The notes below the pieces were generated by a model, which was given only the letters and a program-made list of their open reading frames with translations, did not search any database and was not told where the DNA came from. Source: Oscillospiraceae bacterium (GTDB taxonomy: Bacteria; Bacillota_A; Clostridia; Oscillospirales; Ruminococcaceae). From it: a DNA stretch of 64,000 bases. The stretch spans positions 28,531 through 92,530 of the forward strand of contig JAGAJA010000021.1 in the NCBI GenBank assembly GCA_017829075.1. Direction: 5' to 3'. The translations under genes were made by a program, and so were the position numbers. This document shows, piece after piece, positions 15,675 through 23,134 of the stretch (its first letter is position 1; each line of letters begins with the position of its first letter).

Positions 15675-16396
15675 TTATTGATGCAAAAAATATGCAGTAT
15701 TCCGAGCTGAACAAAATGGTACGCGACTCGGAGGAGGATAAATTCACGCTGGATAATGTTCTGGGTCAGAGATACATCGGCGCAGGACTTCCTGAGGGTA
15801 AGGAGATCCTTATAAACGGTACTCCCGGCAACGCTCTCGGCGCATATCTCAACGGCGCAAAGATCAGCGTACACGGCAACGCTCAGGACGCCACCGGCGA
15901 CACCATGAACGACGGCGCTATCATCATTCACGGCAACAGCGGTGATACGACAGGCTATGCAATGCGCTCCGGCGAGATCTATGTTCAGGGAAATGCCGGC
16001 TACCGCGTGGGAATTCACATGAAGAGCTATCAGGATCTGTTCCCGACCATAGTTATTGGCGGCAAGGTAGGCGACTTCCTCGGCGAATATCAGGCGGGCG
16101 GAATTATCGTAGTCCTCGGCATTGGCGTTGAGGGCTGTCCGGTAGGACATTTCTGCGGCACTGGAATGCACGGCGGCGAAATGTTCATCAGGAGCGATGA
16201 GATGCCTAAGGGACTTCCGGTTCAAGTGTGCTGCACCGTTGCAACTCCGGAGGAGAAAGAGTCCATCAGACATTATGTAGAGCGATTTGTAAAGCATTTC
16301 GGCAATAATGCAGACGAACTGCTGAGCTCGAACTTCTTCAAGCTTACCCCGAACTCCGCAAGCCCGTACAAGCAGCTTTATGTGAACAATCTGTAA
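15671..16396 (+). CDS. Glutamate synthase C-terminal GXGXG domain protein
   Basis: This 241-residue protein is built of the right-handed beta-helix repeats of the glutamate synthase alpha-subunit C-terminus: LPEGKEILINGTPGNALGAYLNGAKISVHGNAQDATGDTMNDGAIIIHGNSGDTTGYAMRSGEIYVQGNAGYRVG. The GxxG spacing repeats about every 19-20 residues. It is the structural domain that braces the ammonia tunnel between glutaminase and FMN domains. The ATGA overlap with the preceding gene shows translational coupling. The long quoted run is split here into overlapping repeats only to show periodicity; the family call is firm. Confidence 0.9.
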   Translation: MIIDAKNMQYSELNKMVRDSEEDKFTLDNVLGQRYIGAGLPEGKEILINGTPGNALGAYLNGAKISVHGNAQDATGDTMNDGAIIIHGNSGDTTGYAMRSGEIYVQGNAGYRVGIHMKSYQDLFPTIVIGGKVGDFLGEYQAGGIIVVLGIGVEGCPVGHFCGTGMHGGEMFIRSDEMPKGLPVQVCCTVATPEEKESIRHYVERFVKHFGNNADELLSSNFFKLTPNSASPYKQLYVNNL

Positions 16397-16422
16397 ACAG
16401 CATTGAAAAGGGGGTAACTCCC

Positions 16423-16998
16423 ATAGACAGAATATTCATAAACGCCAAAACTGAAATAGTCTGTGAAACTCTCGCCGCAGCACTGGAGGACTTCCGTGCT
16501 GAAATAACCTGCTGCTTTGACGATGATGAAGCGGCGGCTGCGGATCTTTCCGGTTACGATCTGGTGATAGTTTCCACCCCGCTGCGCTCGGAGTTCGGAC
16601 TGAATTTCGTTGCGGACGTGAGAAGCCGCACAGACGCGATAATCCTCGTGCTGGCGAAAACCGAGATCGCGGACGAAGTGCAGAACAGGATAAAGTTCAC
16701 CGGAGCGTATGTGCTGCCGCGTCCGTTCAGCAAGCAGTCGCTCATACAGACGATCAAAATGGCTGTAATGGCAAAGGAAAATATGCAGAGGCTGGAGCAG
16801 GAGAAATCCAAGCTCACAAAACAGCTTGATGATGTTAAGACGATAGACCGCGCGAAGTGCTGCCTTATCGAGTACCTTAACCTCACGGAAAATCAGGCGC
16901 ACCGGCATATTCAAAAGCTTGCAATGGACACCCGCCGCACCCAGCGGGAGATCGCAGAGGATATCCTGCGGACTTACAGCGGAATTACAAATGTATGA
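16423..16998 (+). CDS. ANTAR-domain response regulator, apparent AUA start
   Basis: The frame holds a degenerate CheY-like receiver (about 1-115) and a C-terminal ANTAR domain: DRAKCCLIEYLNLTENQAHRHIQ, then MDTRRTQREIAEDIL. ANTAR proteins bind dual hexaloop RNA hairpins and prevent termination. The only conventional start, GTG at 16564, would delete the first beta-alpha-beta half of the receiver. In frame upstream, AAGGGGG (16408-16414) is followed after 8 nt by ATA at 16423, giving (M)DRIFINAKTEIVCETLAAAL, a proper receiver start. ATT at 16402 is the alternative. From 16423 the length is 191 residues. It is last in the glutamate synthase operon and may control it. Confidence 0.75.
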   Translation: MDRIFINAKTEIVCETLAAALEDFRAEITCCFDDDEAAAADLSGYDLVIVSTPLRSEFGLNFVADVRSRTDAIILVLAKTEIADEVQNRIKFTGAYVLPRPFSKQSLIQTIKMAVMAKENMQRLEQEKSKLTKQLDDVKTIDRAKCCLIEYLNLTENQAHRHIQKLAMDTRRTQREIAEDILRTYSGITNV

Positions 16999-17030
16999 TA
17001 TTAGTGTAGAACAAAAGAAAAATACAGAGG

Positions 17031-17053
17031 GGCTGTCGCAATGAGTGGCAGCC
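17031..17053 (+). terminator. Terminator-type hairpin, first copy, downstream of the ANTAR gene
   Basis: GGCTGTCGC (17031-17039), loop AATGA, GTGGCAGCC (17045-17053). It lacks a T run, because the hairpin island starts directly after it. A near-identical hairpin with a T-rich tail lies at 17244-17266. Confidence 0.5.
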
Positions 17054-17060
17054 TCAGACC

Positions 17061-17242
17061 GTCGAAAAAGTCCCGCTGGGACTTTTCCGCCGAACATCCG
17101 CCCTGCGCGCACGGTTTGGCGGCATTGCCGCCAAACCGCACACTTGTGCGGATAGAAGTGTTTTTTGCCCCGGCAGAGCTGGGGCAAAAAACGGATTTCA
17201 AAAGCCCGCTTCGCGGGCAAAACTAGGTTTTTCGACAAGCTG
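17061..17242 (+). repeat. Dispersed hairpin-island repeat, copy 1
   Basis: The island is bounded by GTCGAAAAA (17061-17069) and TTTTTCGAC (17228-17236). It contains successive hairpins: AAAAGTCCC/GGGACTTTT (66-86 of 17000), CGGTTTGGCGGC/GCCGCCAAACCG (112-138), CCGCAC/GTGCGG (136-151), GTTTTTTGCCCC/GGGGCAAAAAAC (160-192) and GCCCGC/GCGGGC (204-218). The last 99 bp (17144-17242) are identical, inverted, to 63843-63941. It encodes nothing obvious; a 61-codon frame through it just follows the palindromes. With its flanking terminators it fills most of the 385-bp gap before speD. Confidence 0.85.
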
Positions 17243-17280
17243 GGGCTGTCGCTTACTGCGGCAGCCTTATTTTATATTTT
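17243..17280 (+). terminator. Terminator, second copy, after the hairpin island
   Basis: GGCTGTCGC (17244-17252), loop TTACT, GCGGCAGCC (17258-17266), followed by TTATTTTATATTTT. This is the working terminator of the glutamate synthase operon. Confidence 0.8.
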
Positions 17281-17302
17281 ACTTATATTTTTCAAAAAAA
17301 TA

Positions 17303-17331
17303 TTGCAAATTGCCTGAGTTTATGTTATACT
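17303..17331 (+). promoter_or_regulatory. Promoter of the polyamine operon
   Basis: TTGCAA (17303-17308), a 17-bp spacer and TATACT (17326-17331). A small GCATA...TATGC hairpin (17342-17358) lies in the short leader before the GAAAGG ribosome site. Confidence 0.65.
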
Positions 17332-17383
17332 TACTTTGACTGCATAGAATTATTATGCGGAAAATTATCAACGAAAGGCTGTG

Positions 17384-18241
17384 ATGTTAGGGTTGGAGAA
17401 AAAGGCAGAAGCAGCGCCTGGCGGCGGCAGCTCCAGACTGGCTTTATATGGCTTTAACAACCTCACAAAAACACTTAGCTTCAACATTTACGATGTGTGC
17501 TATGCAAAAAGTGAGAGGGAGCAGCGGGATTATATCGCGTATATTGACGAGCAGTATAATTCCGAACGGCTTACAAAAATCCTCTGCGACGTGACCGAGA
17601 AGATCGGCGCGACTATCCTGAATATCTCAAAACAGGATTACGACCCGCAGGGGGCTTCTGTCAATGTGCTCTTTGCAGAGGGGCATATTGACCCTTCCCA
17701 TGTAGACGGTTCCTGCAACAAGGGAGCCGGGTTCTTTAACAGGGACGGTATCAGTCCGGATACTGTCCACGCACATCTTGACAAGAGTCATATTACGGTG
17801 CACACTTTCCCGGAGTACCACCCGGACAAGGCGATATCGACCTTCCGCGTGGATATCGACGTTGCCACCTGCGGTGAGATATCGCCGCTGAATACGCTGG
17901 ATTACCTCATCGGGAGCTTTGATTCGGACATAATCACTATCGACTACCGTGTCAGAGGCTTCACAAGAGATGTCACCGGAAAAAAGTGCTTTATGGATCA
18001 CAAGATCACGTCCATTCAGGATTACATAAATCCGGAAACGCTGACAAAATACGACGCGATAGACGTGAATGTGTACCAATCCAATATATTCCATACAAAA
18101 ATGCTGATTAAGGAGATAGAGCTTCAGAACTATCTGTTCAACTCGGACGTTTACGAGATCCACCCTCAGCAGCGGCTTGAGATAACCAACAATCTGCGTC
18201 GGGAAATGATTGAGATATTCAGCGGCATGAATATTTACTGA
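17384..18241 (+). CDS. speD: S-adenosylmethionine decarboxylase proenzyme (E. coli type)
   Basis: The 285-residue protein matches the class 1A (gamma-proteobacterial) SpeD rather than the short Bacillus/Thermotoga form: [34 protein letters not shown] helix, [46 protein letters not shown]. Cleavage before Ser135 (in LDKSH) would create the pyruvoyl cofactor. It makes decarboxylated AdoMet, the aminopropyl donor for SpeE. A Gly/Ser-rich N-terminal extension of about 17 residues is added. ATG 17384 is chosen; GTG 17381 is also possible. It is first in an operon with a PLP decarboxylase, speE and nspC. Confidence 0.93.
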   Translation: MLGLEKKAEAAPGGGSSRLALYGFNNLTKTLSFNIYDVCYAKSEREQRDYIAYIDEQYNSERLTKILCDVTEKIGATILNISKQDYDPQGASVNVLFAEGHIDPSHVDGSCNKGAGFFNRDGISPDTVHAHLDKSHITVHTFPEYHPDKAISTFRVDIDVATCGEISPLNTLDYLIGSFDSDIITIDYRVRGFTRDVTGKKCFMDHKITSIQDYINPETLTKYDAIDVNVYQSNIFHTKMLIKEIELQNYLFNSDVYEIHPQQRLEITNNLRREMIEIFSGMNIY

Positions 18242-18250
18242 GGTGAGCAG

Positions 18251-19729
18251 ATGAGGGAATACAAGTTTGATCAGTCCCGCGCGCCGCTGTATGAGGCAAT
18301 GAAGGCGCATCGGCTCAACCGGGTAGTCCCGTTTGACGTACCCGGTCACAAGGGCGGCAGAGGGAACAGAGTTCTGACAGAGTTTCTCGGCGAAAGCTGC
18401 ATGAAGAACGATGTGAACTCCATGAAGCCTCTGGACAACCTCTGTCACCCGGTTTCGGTAATTAAGGAAGCTCAGGAGATTGCCGCGGACGCTTTCGGCG
18501 CGGAAAATTCTATTTTTATTGTGAACGGAGCTACCGGAGCAGTTCAGGCGATGGTAATGTCCGTATGCAAGGCGGGGGACAAGATAATCCTGCCGCGAAA
18601 CGTACACCGTAGCGCGATAAATGCGCTGGTAGTGTGCGGCGCTATCCCGGTTTATGTCAATCCGGGAGTGAACAACGACCTCGGAATCCCCCTCGGCATG
18701 ACCCCGGAGGAGGTGGAGGCGGCAATTCTCGCCAACCCGGACGCAAAGGCGGTGCTGGTGAACAATCCCACCTATTACGGAATATGCTCCGATCTGCGGA
18801 GGATTACTGAGATAGTCCACCGTCACGGTATGAAAGTGCTTGTGGACGAAGCCCACGGAACTCACTTCTATTTCGGTGAGGGGCTGCCTCCAAGTGCAAT
18901 GAGTTGCGGCGCAGACATGGCGGCGGTTTCCATGCACAAGACCGGAGGTTCTCTGACTCAGAGCGCGTTCTTGCTGCTGGGAAAGGGTGTGAACCGGGAT
19001 TATGTCCGGCAGATAATCAACCTTACCCAGACCACCAGCGCGTCATATCTGCTTATGTCGAGCCTTGACCTTGCCCGGCAGAATTTGGCGCTGAACGGCA
19101 GGGAATTCTATGCGAAAACAGTCGAGTTTGCGGAGTATGCCAGAAAGGAAATAAACGCTATCGGCGGCTATTACGCTTTTGGCAGCGAGCTTTGCGACGG
19201 AAAGGCTTTCTATGCCTTTGATACCACGAAGCTTTCGGTGCATACCCGCGCAATGGGACTTGCGGGGATAGAGGTGTACGACCTGCTTCGGGACGAATAC
19301 GGAATACAGATAGAATTCGGTGATATCGGCAATATCCTTGCGATAATCACCGGCGGAGACCGGGCGCTTGAGATAGAACGGCTTCTGGGCGCGCTGTCGG
19401 AGATAAAGCGGCTTTATTCCCGCTCACCGGCGGGGCTTTTCGACCACGAGTATATCAATCCTATCGTGGAAATGCCGCCTCAGCAGGCTTTTTATGCGGA
19501 ACGTGAAACCTTGCCGATTGAAAAAACCGCCGGCAGGATATGCAGCGAATTCGTAATGTGCTACCCGCCGGGAATTCCGATATTAGCCCCCGGCGAGAGG
19601 ATAACGGATGATATCCTGAATTATATCGCATACGCGAAGGAAAAGGGCTGCTCACTCACAGGCACAAAGGATATGAATGTGGAGCAGCTTGAGGTCGTCG
19701 GGTTCAGTGCTGGGAACGACCGGCACTGA
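18251..19729 (+). CDS. Orn/Lys/Arg decarboxylase family protein (SpeA type)
   Basis: The 492-residue PLP enzyme has the major-domain motifs of the Bacillus SpeA/CadA branch: FDVPGHKGG, VNGATGAVQAMVMSV, LVDEAHGTHFYFG and SMHKTGGSLTQSA, with the PLP lysine at K230. It lacks the long N-terminal wing domain of the E. coli inducible enzymes. It should decarboxylate arginine, ornithine or lysine, feeding agmatine or a diamine to the next enzymes. No agmatinase (speB) is in the operon, so the true substrate stays open. It begins 9 bp after speD. Confidence 0.85.
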   Translation: MREYKFDQSRAPLYEAMKAHRLNRVVPFDVPGHKGGRGNRVLTEFLGESCMKNDVNSMKPLDNLCHPVSVIKEAQEIAADAFGAENSIFIVNGATGAVQAMVMSVCKAGDKIILPRNVHRSAINALVVCGAIPVYVNPGVNNDLGIPLGMTPEEVEAAILANPDAKAVLVNNPTYYGICSDLRRITEIVHRHGMKVLVDEAHGTHFYFGEGLPPSAMSCGADMAAVSMHKTGGSLTQSAFLLLGKGVNRDYVRQIINLTQTTSASYLLMSSLDLARQNLALNGREFYAKTVEFAEYARKEINAIGGYYAFGSELCDGKAFYAFDTTKLSVHTRAMGLAGIEVYDLLRDEYGIQIEFGDIGNILAIITGGDRALEIERLLGALSEIKRLYSRSPAGLFDHEYINPIVEMPPQQAFYAERETLPIEKTAGRICSEFVMCYPPGIPILAPGERITDDILNYIAYAKEKGCSLTGTKDMNVEQLEVVGFSAGNDRH

Positions 19730-19789
19730 ACCTACGGTTTTTCTTTGATTTTCCGGATTGGAAAATCAATTTTGCCTATGGCAAAACCG
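19701..19789 (+). repeat. Cluster of inverted repeats between the decarboxylase gene and speE
   Basis: GGTTCAGTGC (19701-19710) pairs with GCACTGAACC (19723-19732) across the decarboxylase stop codon. GATTTTCC/GGAAAATC (19747-19767) and TTTTGCC/GGCAAAA (19770-19786) follow, and CGGTTTT (19735-19741) can close over them with AAAACCG (19783-19789). No U-tract follows, so it is more likely an mRNA processing or stability structure than a terminator. Confidence 0.5.
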
Positions 19790-19833
19790 AAAAAACTCTT
19801 GTTGCTTAAAGATTATTATAGAAAGGAAATAAG

Positions 19834-20694
19834 ATGGAGCTTTGGTTTACCGAGAACCATACAGAAAGCATAAAGTTTTCAATCAAGATAAAGGAACATC
19901 TCGTTACTGAGCAGAGCGAGTTCCAGAAGATAGACATTCTTGACAGCGTAGAGCTGGGAAGAATACTGGTGTTGGACGGCTTTCTCATGCTGACCGAAAA
20001 GGACGAGTACATCTATCACGAGATGATAGTCCATGTGCCTATGGCTACAAATCCTGACATCAAGCGGGTGCTGGTGATAGGCGCAGGTGACGGCGGCACT
20101 ATCCGGGAGCTTACCCGGTTCAAGTCCGTGGAGCATATCGACATGGTGGAGATAGACCGCCGGGTAGTTGAGCTTTGCCGGGAGTACCTGCCGCAGACAG
20201 CCTGCAAGCTGGACGACCCGCGGGTACACATCTATTATGAGGACGGGCTGAAATTCGTGCGCGGAAAGCAGAACGAATACGACCTGATAATCGTTGACAG
20301 CACCGACCCGTTTGGACCGGGAGAGGGGCTTTTCACTAAGGAATTCTACGGCAACTGCTACAACGCGCTGAATGAGAATGGTATTCTTGTGAACCAGCAC
20401 GAAAGCACGTTCTATGATGAATACGCGGAGATAATGAAGCGCGCCCACAGCCGGATAAAGAGCTTCTTCCCGACTGCGCTGGTGTATCAGGCGCATATTC
20501 CGACTTATCCCTCCGGGCATTGGCTGTTCGGATTTGCAAGTAAGCGTTTCCACCCGGTGAAAGACCAGAACGCCGAATGGTGGCTGGCACAGGGGCTTAA
20601 AACCAAGTACTATAACCAGTATGTCCACAGCGGGTGCTTCGCACTGCCGAACAATGTGCGGGACGTTCTCAGGGAAACCAAACCCGCTACATGA
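19834..20694 (+). CDS. speE: Polyamine aminopropyltransferase (spermidine synthase)
   Basis: The 286-residue protein has the SpeE fold. There is a beta N-domain (MELWFTENHTESIKFSIKIKEHLVTEQSEFQKIDILDS) and the methyltransferase-like core VLVIGAGDGGTIRELTRF, with the decarboxylated-AdoMet site GAGDGG. The catalytic stretch DLIIVDSTDPFGPGEGLFTKEFY holds the YxxIxxDxTDPxGP signature. It transfers the aminopropyl group to putrescine or a related amine. AGAAAGGA precedes the ATG. About 100 bp of hairpin-rich DNA separates it from the decarboxylase gene. Confidence 0.93.
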   Translation: MELWFTENHTESIKFSIKIKEHLVTEQSEFQKIDILDSVELGRILVLDGFLMLTEKDEYIYHEMIVHVPMATNPDIKRVLVIGAGDGGTIRELTRFKSVEHIDMVEIDRRVVELCREYLPQTACKLDDPRVHIYYEDGLKFVRGKQNEYDLIIVDSTDPFGPGEGLFTKEFYGNCYNALNENGILVNQHESTFYDEYAEIMKRAHSRIKSFFPTALVYQAHIPTYPSGHWLFGFASKRFHPVKDQNAEWWLAQGLKTKYYNQYVHSGCFALPNNVRDVLRETKPAT

Positions 20695-20705
20695 GGTGAA
20701 TTGCA

Positions 20706-21044
20706 ATGAAGATAGATTTTGAGAAAATACAGCCGCAGGATATCGCTAATTTCAAGGGCGGCGAGAAATCGTTCAACGTGAAGATGTTCACGGACGAAAA
20801 CAACAAGATAATGCAGGGAAAGCTTATCCCCGGTGCGTCCATTGGACTTCATCGCCACGAGGGAAACAGCGAGATAATTTTCATCACAAAGGGACAGGGC
20901 AGGGTGCTGTACAACGGCGAATACGAAGAAGTTTCCGCCGGGAGCGTACATTATTGCCCTATGGGACAGGAGCACAGCCTGATTAACGACAGCGAGGCAG
21001 ATTTAGAATTCTACGCAGTCGTACCGGAACACAACAGAAAGTGA
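20706..21044 (+). CDS. Small cupin-domain protein
   Basis: This 112-residue single-domain cupin shows both conserved motifs: LIPGASIGLHRHEGNSEIIFITKGQG (His, His, Glu metal ligands) and SVHYCPMGQEHSLIND (late His). It lies between speE and the saccharopine-dehydrogenase-like gene with spacings of 11 and 10 bp, so it is in the polyamine operon. The specific role is unknown. Metal-binding sensor, isomerase or dioxygenase roles are all possible for this fold. Confidence 0.8.
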   Translation: MKIDFEKIQPQDIANFKGGEKSFNVKMFTDENNKIMQGKLIPGASIGLHRHEGNSEIIFITKGQGRVLYNGEYEEVSAGSVHYCPMGQEHSLINDSEADLEFYAVVPEHNRK

Positions 21045-21054
21045 GGACAAAGAA

Positions 21055-22257
21055 ATGAGCAGAGCATTAATAATCGGCGCAGGCGGCGTTGCAGGAGTAG
21101 TAATTCACAAGTGCTGCCAGAACAGTGATGTTTTCACGGAAATAATGATAGCGAGCCGCACAAAGTCTAAGTGTGACGCGTTCAAGGAGAAATTACAGCC
21201 CACCACAAAGACAGTGATTTCCACAGCGCAGGTGGACGCTGACAATGTTGAGGAGCTGACTGCGCTCATCAAAAGCTACCAGCCGGAGATAGTAATAAAT
21301 GTCGCACTTCCTTATCAGGACTTGCACATAATGGACGCCTGCCTTGCGGCGGGGGTAAACTACCTTGATACCGCGAATTACGAGCCGGAGGACACTGCGA
21401 AGTTTGAGTATAGCTGGCAGTGGGCTTACCGGGAGCGGTTTGAAAAGGCGGGACTTACCGCAATTCTCGGCTGCGGCTTCGACCCGGGCGTTACCGGAGT
21501 TTTCTCCGCGTATGCAATGAAGCACCAGTTCGACGAGATAAACTACATCGACATTCTGGACTGCAACGGCGGCGACCACGGCTATCCGTTCGCGACCAAC
21601 TTCAATCCGGAAATAAATATCCGTGAGGTGTCCGCAAAGGGCAGTTACATTGAGGACGGTAAATGGGTGGAAACTGAGCCTATGGAGATTAAGCGCGTAT
21701 ACAACTTCAAGGGCGTAGGCGAAAAGGATATGTACCTGCTTCATCACGAGGAGCTGGAGTCCCTTGCGCTGAATATCAAAGGTATCAAGCGCATTCGGTT
21801 CTTTATGACCTTCGGGCAGAGCTACCTCACTCACCTCAAGTGCCTTGAAAATGTCGGAATGACCTCTATCAAGCCTATTATGTATGAGGGTAAGGAGATA
21901 GTGCCGTTACAGTTCCTGAAAGCAGTGCTGCCCGACCCGGCTTCCCTCGGTCCGCGCACTGTCGGCAAGACCAACATCGGCTGTATCTTCCGGGGTAAGA
22001 AGGACGGCAAGGACAAGAATTACTACCTCTACAATATCTGCGATCATCAGGAGTGCTACAAGGAGGTTGGCTCTCAGGCAATTTCCTATACAACCGGCGT
22101 TCCGGCAATGATAGGCGCGGCTATGGTGTTGACAGGCGAGTGGAAGAAGCCTGGCGTGTACAACGTTGAGGAGATGAACCCCGATCCGTTTATGGAGGCA
22201 CTCAACAAGTGGGGTCTTCCGTGGGAGGAGGACTTTGATCCGGTGCTGGTGGACTGA
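21055..22257 (+). CDS. Carboxynorspermidine/carboxyspermidine dehydrogenase (saccharopine dehydrogenase family)
   Basis: The 400-residue product has an N-terminal Rossmann motif (LIIGAGGVAGVVIHKCC) and saccharopine-dehydrogenase features (VINVALPYQDLHIMDACLAAGVNYLDTANYE, LGCGFDPGVTGVFSAYA). This sub-family condenses aspartate semialdehyde with a diamine using NADPH to give carboxy(nor)spermidine. The call is strengthened by nspC, its decarboxylase partner, in the same operon. A lysine-pathway saccharopine dehydrogenase is the alternative, but the context argues against it. Confidence 0.85.
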   Translation: MSRALIIGAGGVAGVVIHKCCQNSDVFTEIMIASRTKSKCDAFKEKLQPTTKTVISTAQVDADNVEELTALIKSYQPEIVINVALPYQDLHIMDACLAAGVNYLDTANYEPEDTAKFEYSWQWAYRERFEKAGLTAILGCGFDPGVTGVFSAYAMKHQFDEINYIDILDCNGGDHGYPFATNFNPEINIREVSAKGSYIEDGKWVETEPMEIKRVYNFKGVGEKDMYLLHHEELESLALNIKGIKRIRFFMTFGQSYLTHLKCLENVGMTSIKPIMYEGKEIVPLQFLKAVLPDPASLGPRTVGKTNIGCIFRGKKDGKDKNYYLYNICDHQECYKEVGSQAISYTTGVPAMIGAAMVLTGEWKKPGVYNVEEMNPDPFMEALNKWGLPWEEDFDPVLVD

Positions 22258-22285
22258 TAAGGAATAATTCTATATTTATCGGGAG

Positions 22286-22307
22286 GGGCAAACAAGGACG
22301 TTTGCCC
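22286..22307 (+). repeat. Intergenic 8-bp hairpin
   Basis: GGGCAAAC (22286-22293) pairs with GTTTGCCC (22300-22307) between the dehydrogenase and pyrophosphatase-like genes. No T run follows. Confidence 0.5.
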
Positions 22308-22346
22308 TATCGCCTACATTGTGGATTTAATTTGGAGAAAAGCAGC

Positions 22347-22670
22347 ATGATAGGTCAAACCGTAAAAGTCATAATAGACCGCCCTCTCGGCAGCTATCAC
22401 CCGAATCACCCGGATATGTACTACCCCGTGAATTACGGCTATGTCGAGGGAATTATTGCCCCGGACGGCGAGGAGCAGGACGTTTATGTACTCGGTGTGG
22501 ACGAGCCGCTGAAAGAGTTCACCGGACGGGTCATCGCTGTTATTCATCGTTTTGATGATGTTGAGGAAAAGTGGGTCGCCGCACCGGAAAATGTGACGTT
22601 TACCAAAGAGAAAATAATGGAGCAGGTACATTTTCAGGAGCGGTTCTTTAAGTCAGAAGTGAGAACGTAA
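22347..22670 (+). CDS. Short inorganic pyrophosphatase-like protein
   Basis: The 107-residue protein aligns with the core of family I pyrophosphatases: DRPLGSYHP, YYPVNYGYVEG (compare YPVNYGYI), PDGEEQDVYVLG (metal-site Asp region) and RFDDVEEKWVAAPE (third Asp). Typical enzymes have about 175 residues, so this is a reduced form lacking N- and C-terminal parts. Activity is uncertain. The ATG at 22347 follows TTGGAGAAA. An upstream TTG (22302) would lie inside the intergenic hairpin. It sits within the polyamine operon. Confidence 0.7.
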   Translation: MIGQTVKVIIDRPLGSYHPNHPDMYYPVNYGYVEGIIAPDGEEQDVYVLGVDEPLKEFTGRVIAVIHRFDDVEEKWVAAPENVTFTKEKIMEQVHFQERFFKSEVRT

Positions 22671-22703
22671 TTCCGTGATATCTTCGGAAGAAAGAGAGGG
22701 ACT

Positions 22704-23123
22704 ATGCCTGAAATAAGATACATACAGCCCGCTGATAAGGAATTCTGGTACAGATTTGACAGACATCTTCCGGAGCGGGAGTTTGAGAATAAAATACTCA
22801 ATAAGCAGGGCTATGTGATGTTGGAGAGTAACAAGGCTGTCGGCTTGCTGAGATACAATCTGTTCTGGGATAACACGCCGTTCTGCACAATGCTGTTTGT
22901 TGATGAATATTACCGTGGCAGGGGCTTCGGACGGAAGCTGATAGAATTCTGGGAAAATGATATGAAACGTCAGGGGTATGGAATGATCCTGACTTCCACG
23001 CAGGTGGACGAAAACGCACAGCATTTTTACAGAAAGCTGGGCTACAAGGACTGCGGCGGACTTATTATTGATATCCCTGATTATTCACAGCCAATGGAAC
23101 TGTTTATGATAAAAGCAATATAG
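22704..23123 (+). CDS. GNAT family N-acetyltransferase
   Basis: This 139-residue protein has the GNAT core: VGLLRYNLFWDNTPFCTMLFVDEYYRGRGFGRKLIEFWEND, with the acetyl-CoA pyrophosphate loop RGRGFG, then LTSTQVDENAQHFYRKLGYKDCGG. The substrate is not evident. Its place between polyamine genes makes a polyamine or amino-acid amine a reasonable guess, but sequence alone does not show SpeG-type specificity. Confidence 0.85.
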   Translation: MPEIRYIQPADKEFWYRFDRHLPEREFENKILNKQGYVMLESNKAVGLLRYNLFWDNTPFCTMLFVDEYYRGRGFGRKLIEFWENDMKRQGYGMILTSTQVDENAQHFYRKLGYKDCGGLIIDIPDYSQPMELFMIKAI

Positions 23124-23134
23124 AAAGGAACACC

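Noticed and set aside
16564..16998. GTG at 16564 as the start of the ANTAR regulator
   Set aside because: No ribosome site precedes it, and it would remove the first half of the receiver fold that is encoded in frame upstream.
17041..17226. 61-codon plus-strand frame inside the hairpin island
   Set aside because: It is produced by palindromic DNA, has no ribosome site, and the core differs completely in the second copy of the element.
17627..18937. 436-codon minus-strand frame across speD and the decarboxylase gene
   Set aside because: It spans two genes that have clear catalytic motifs on the plus strand. The product is His/Arg-rich and unlike any family.
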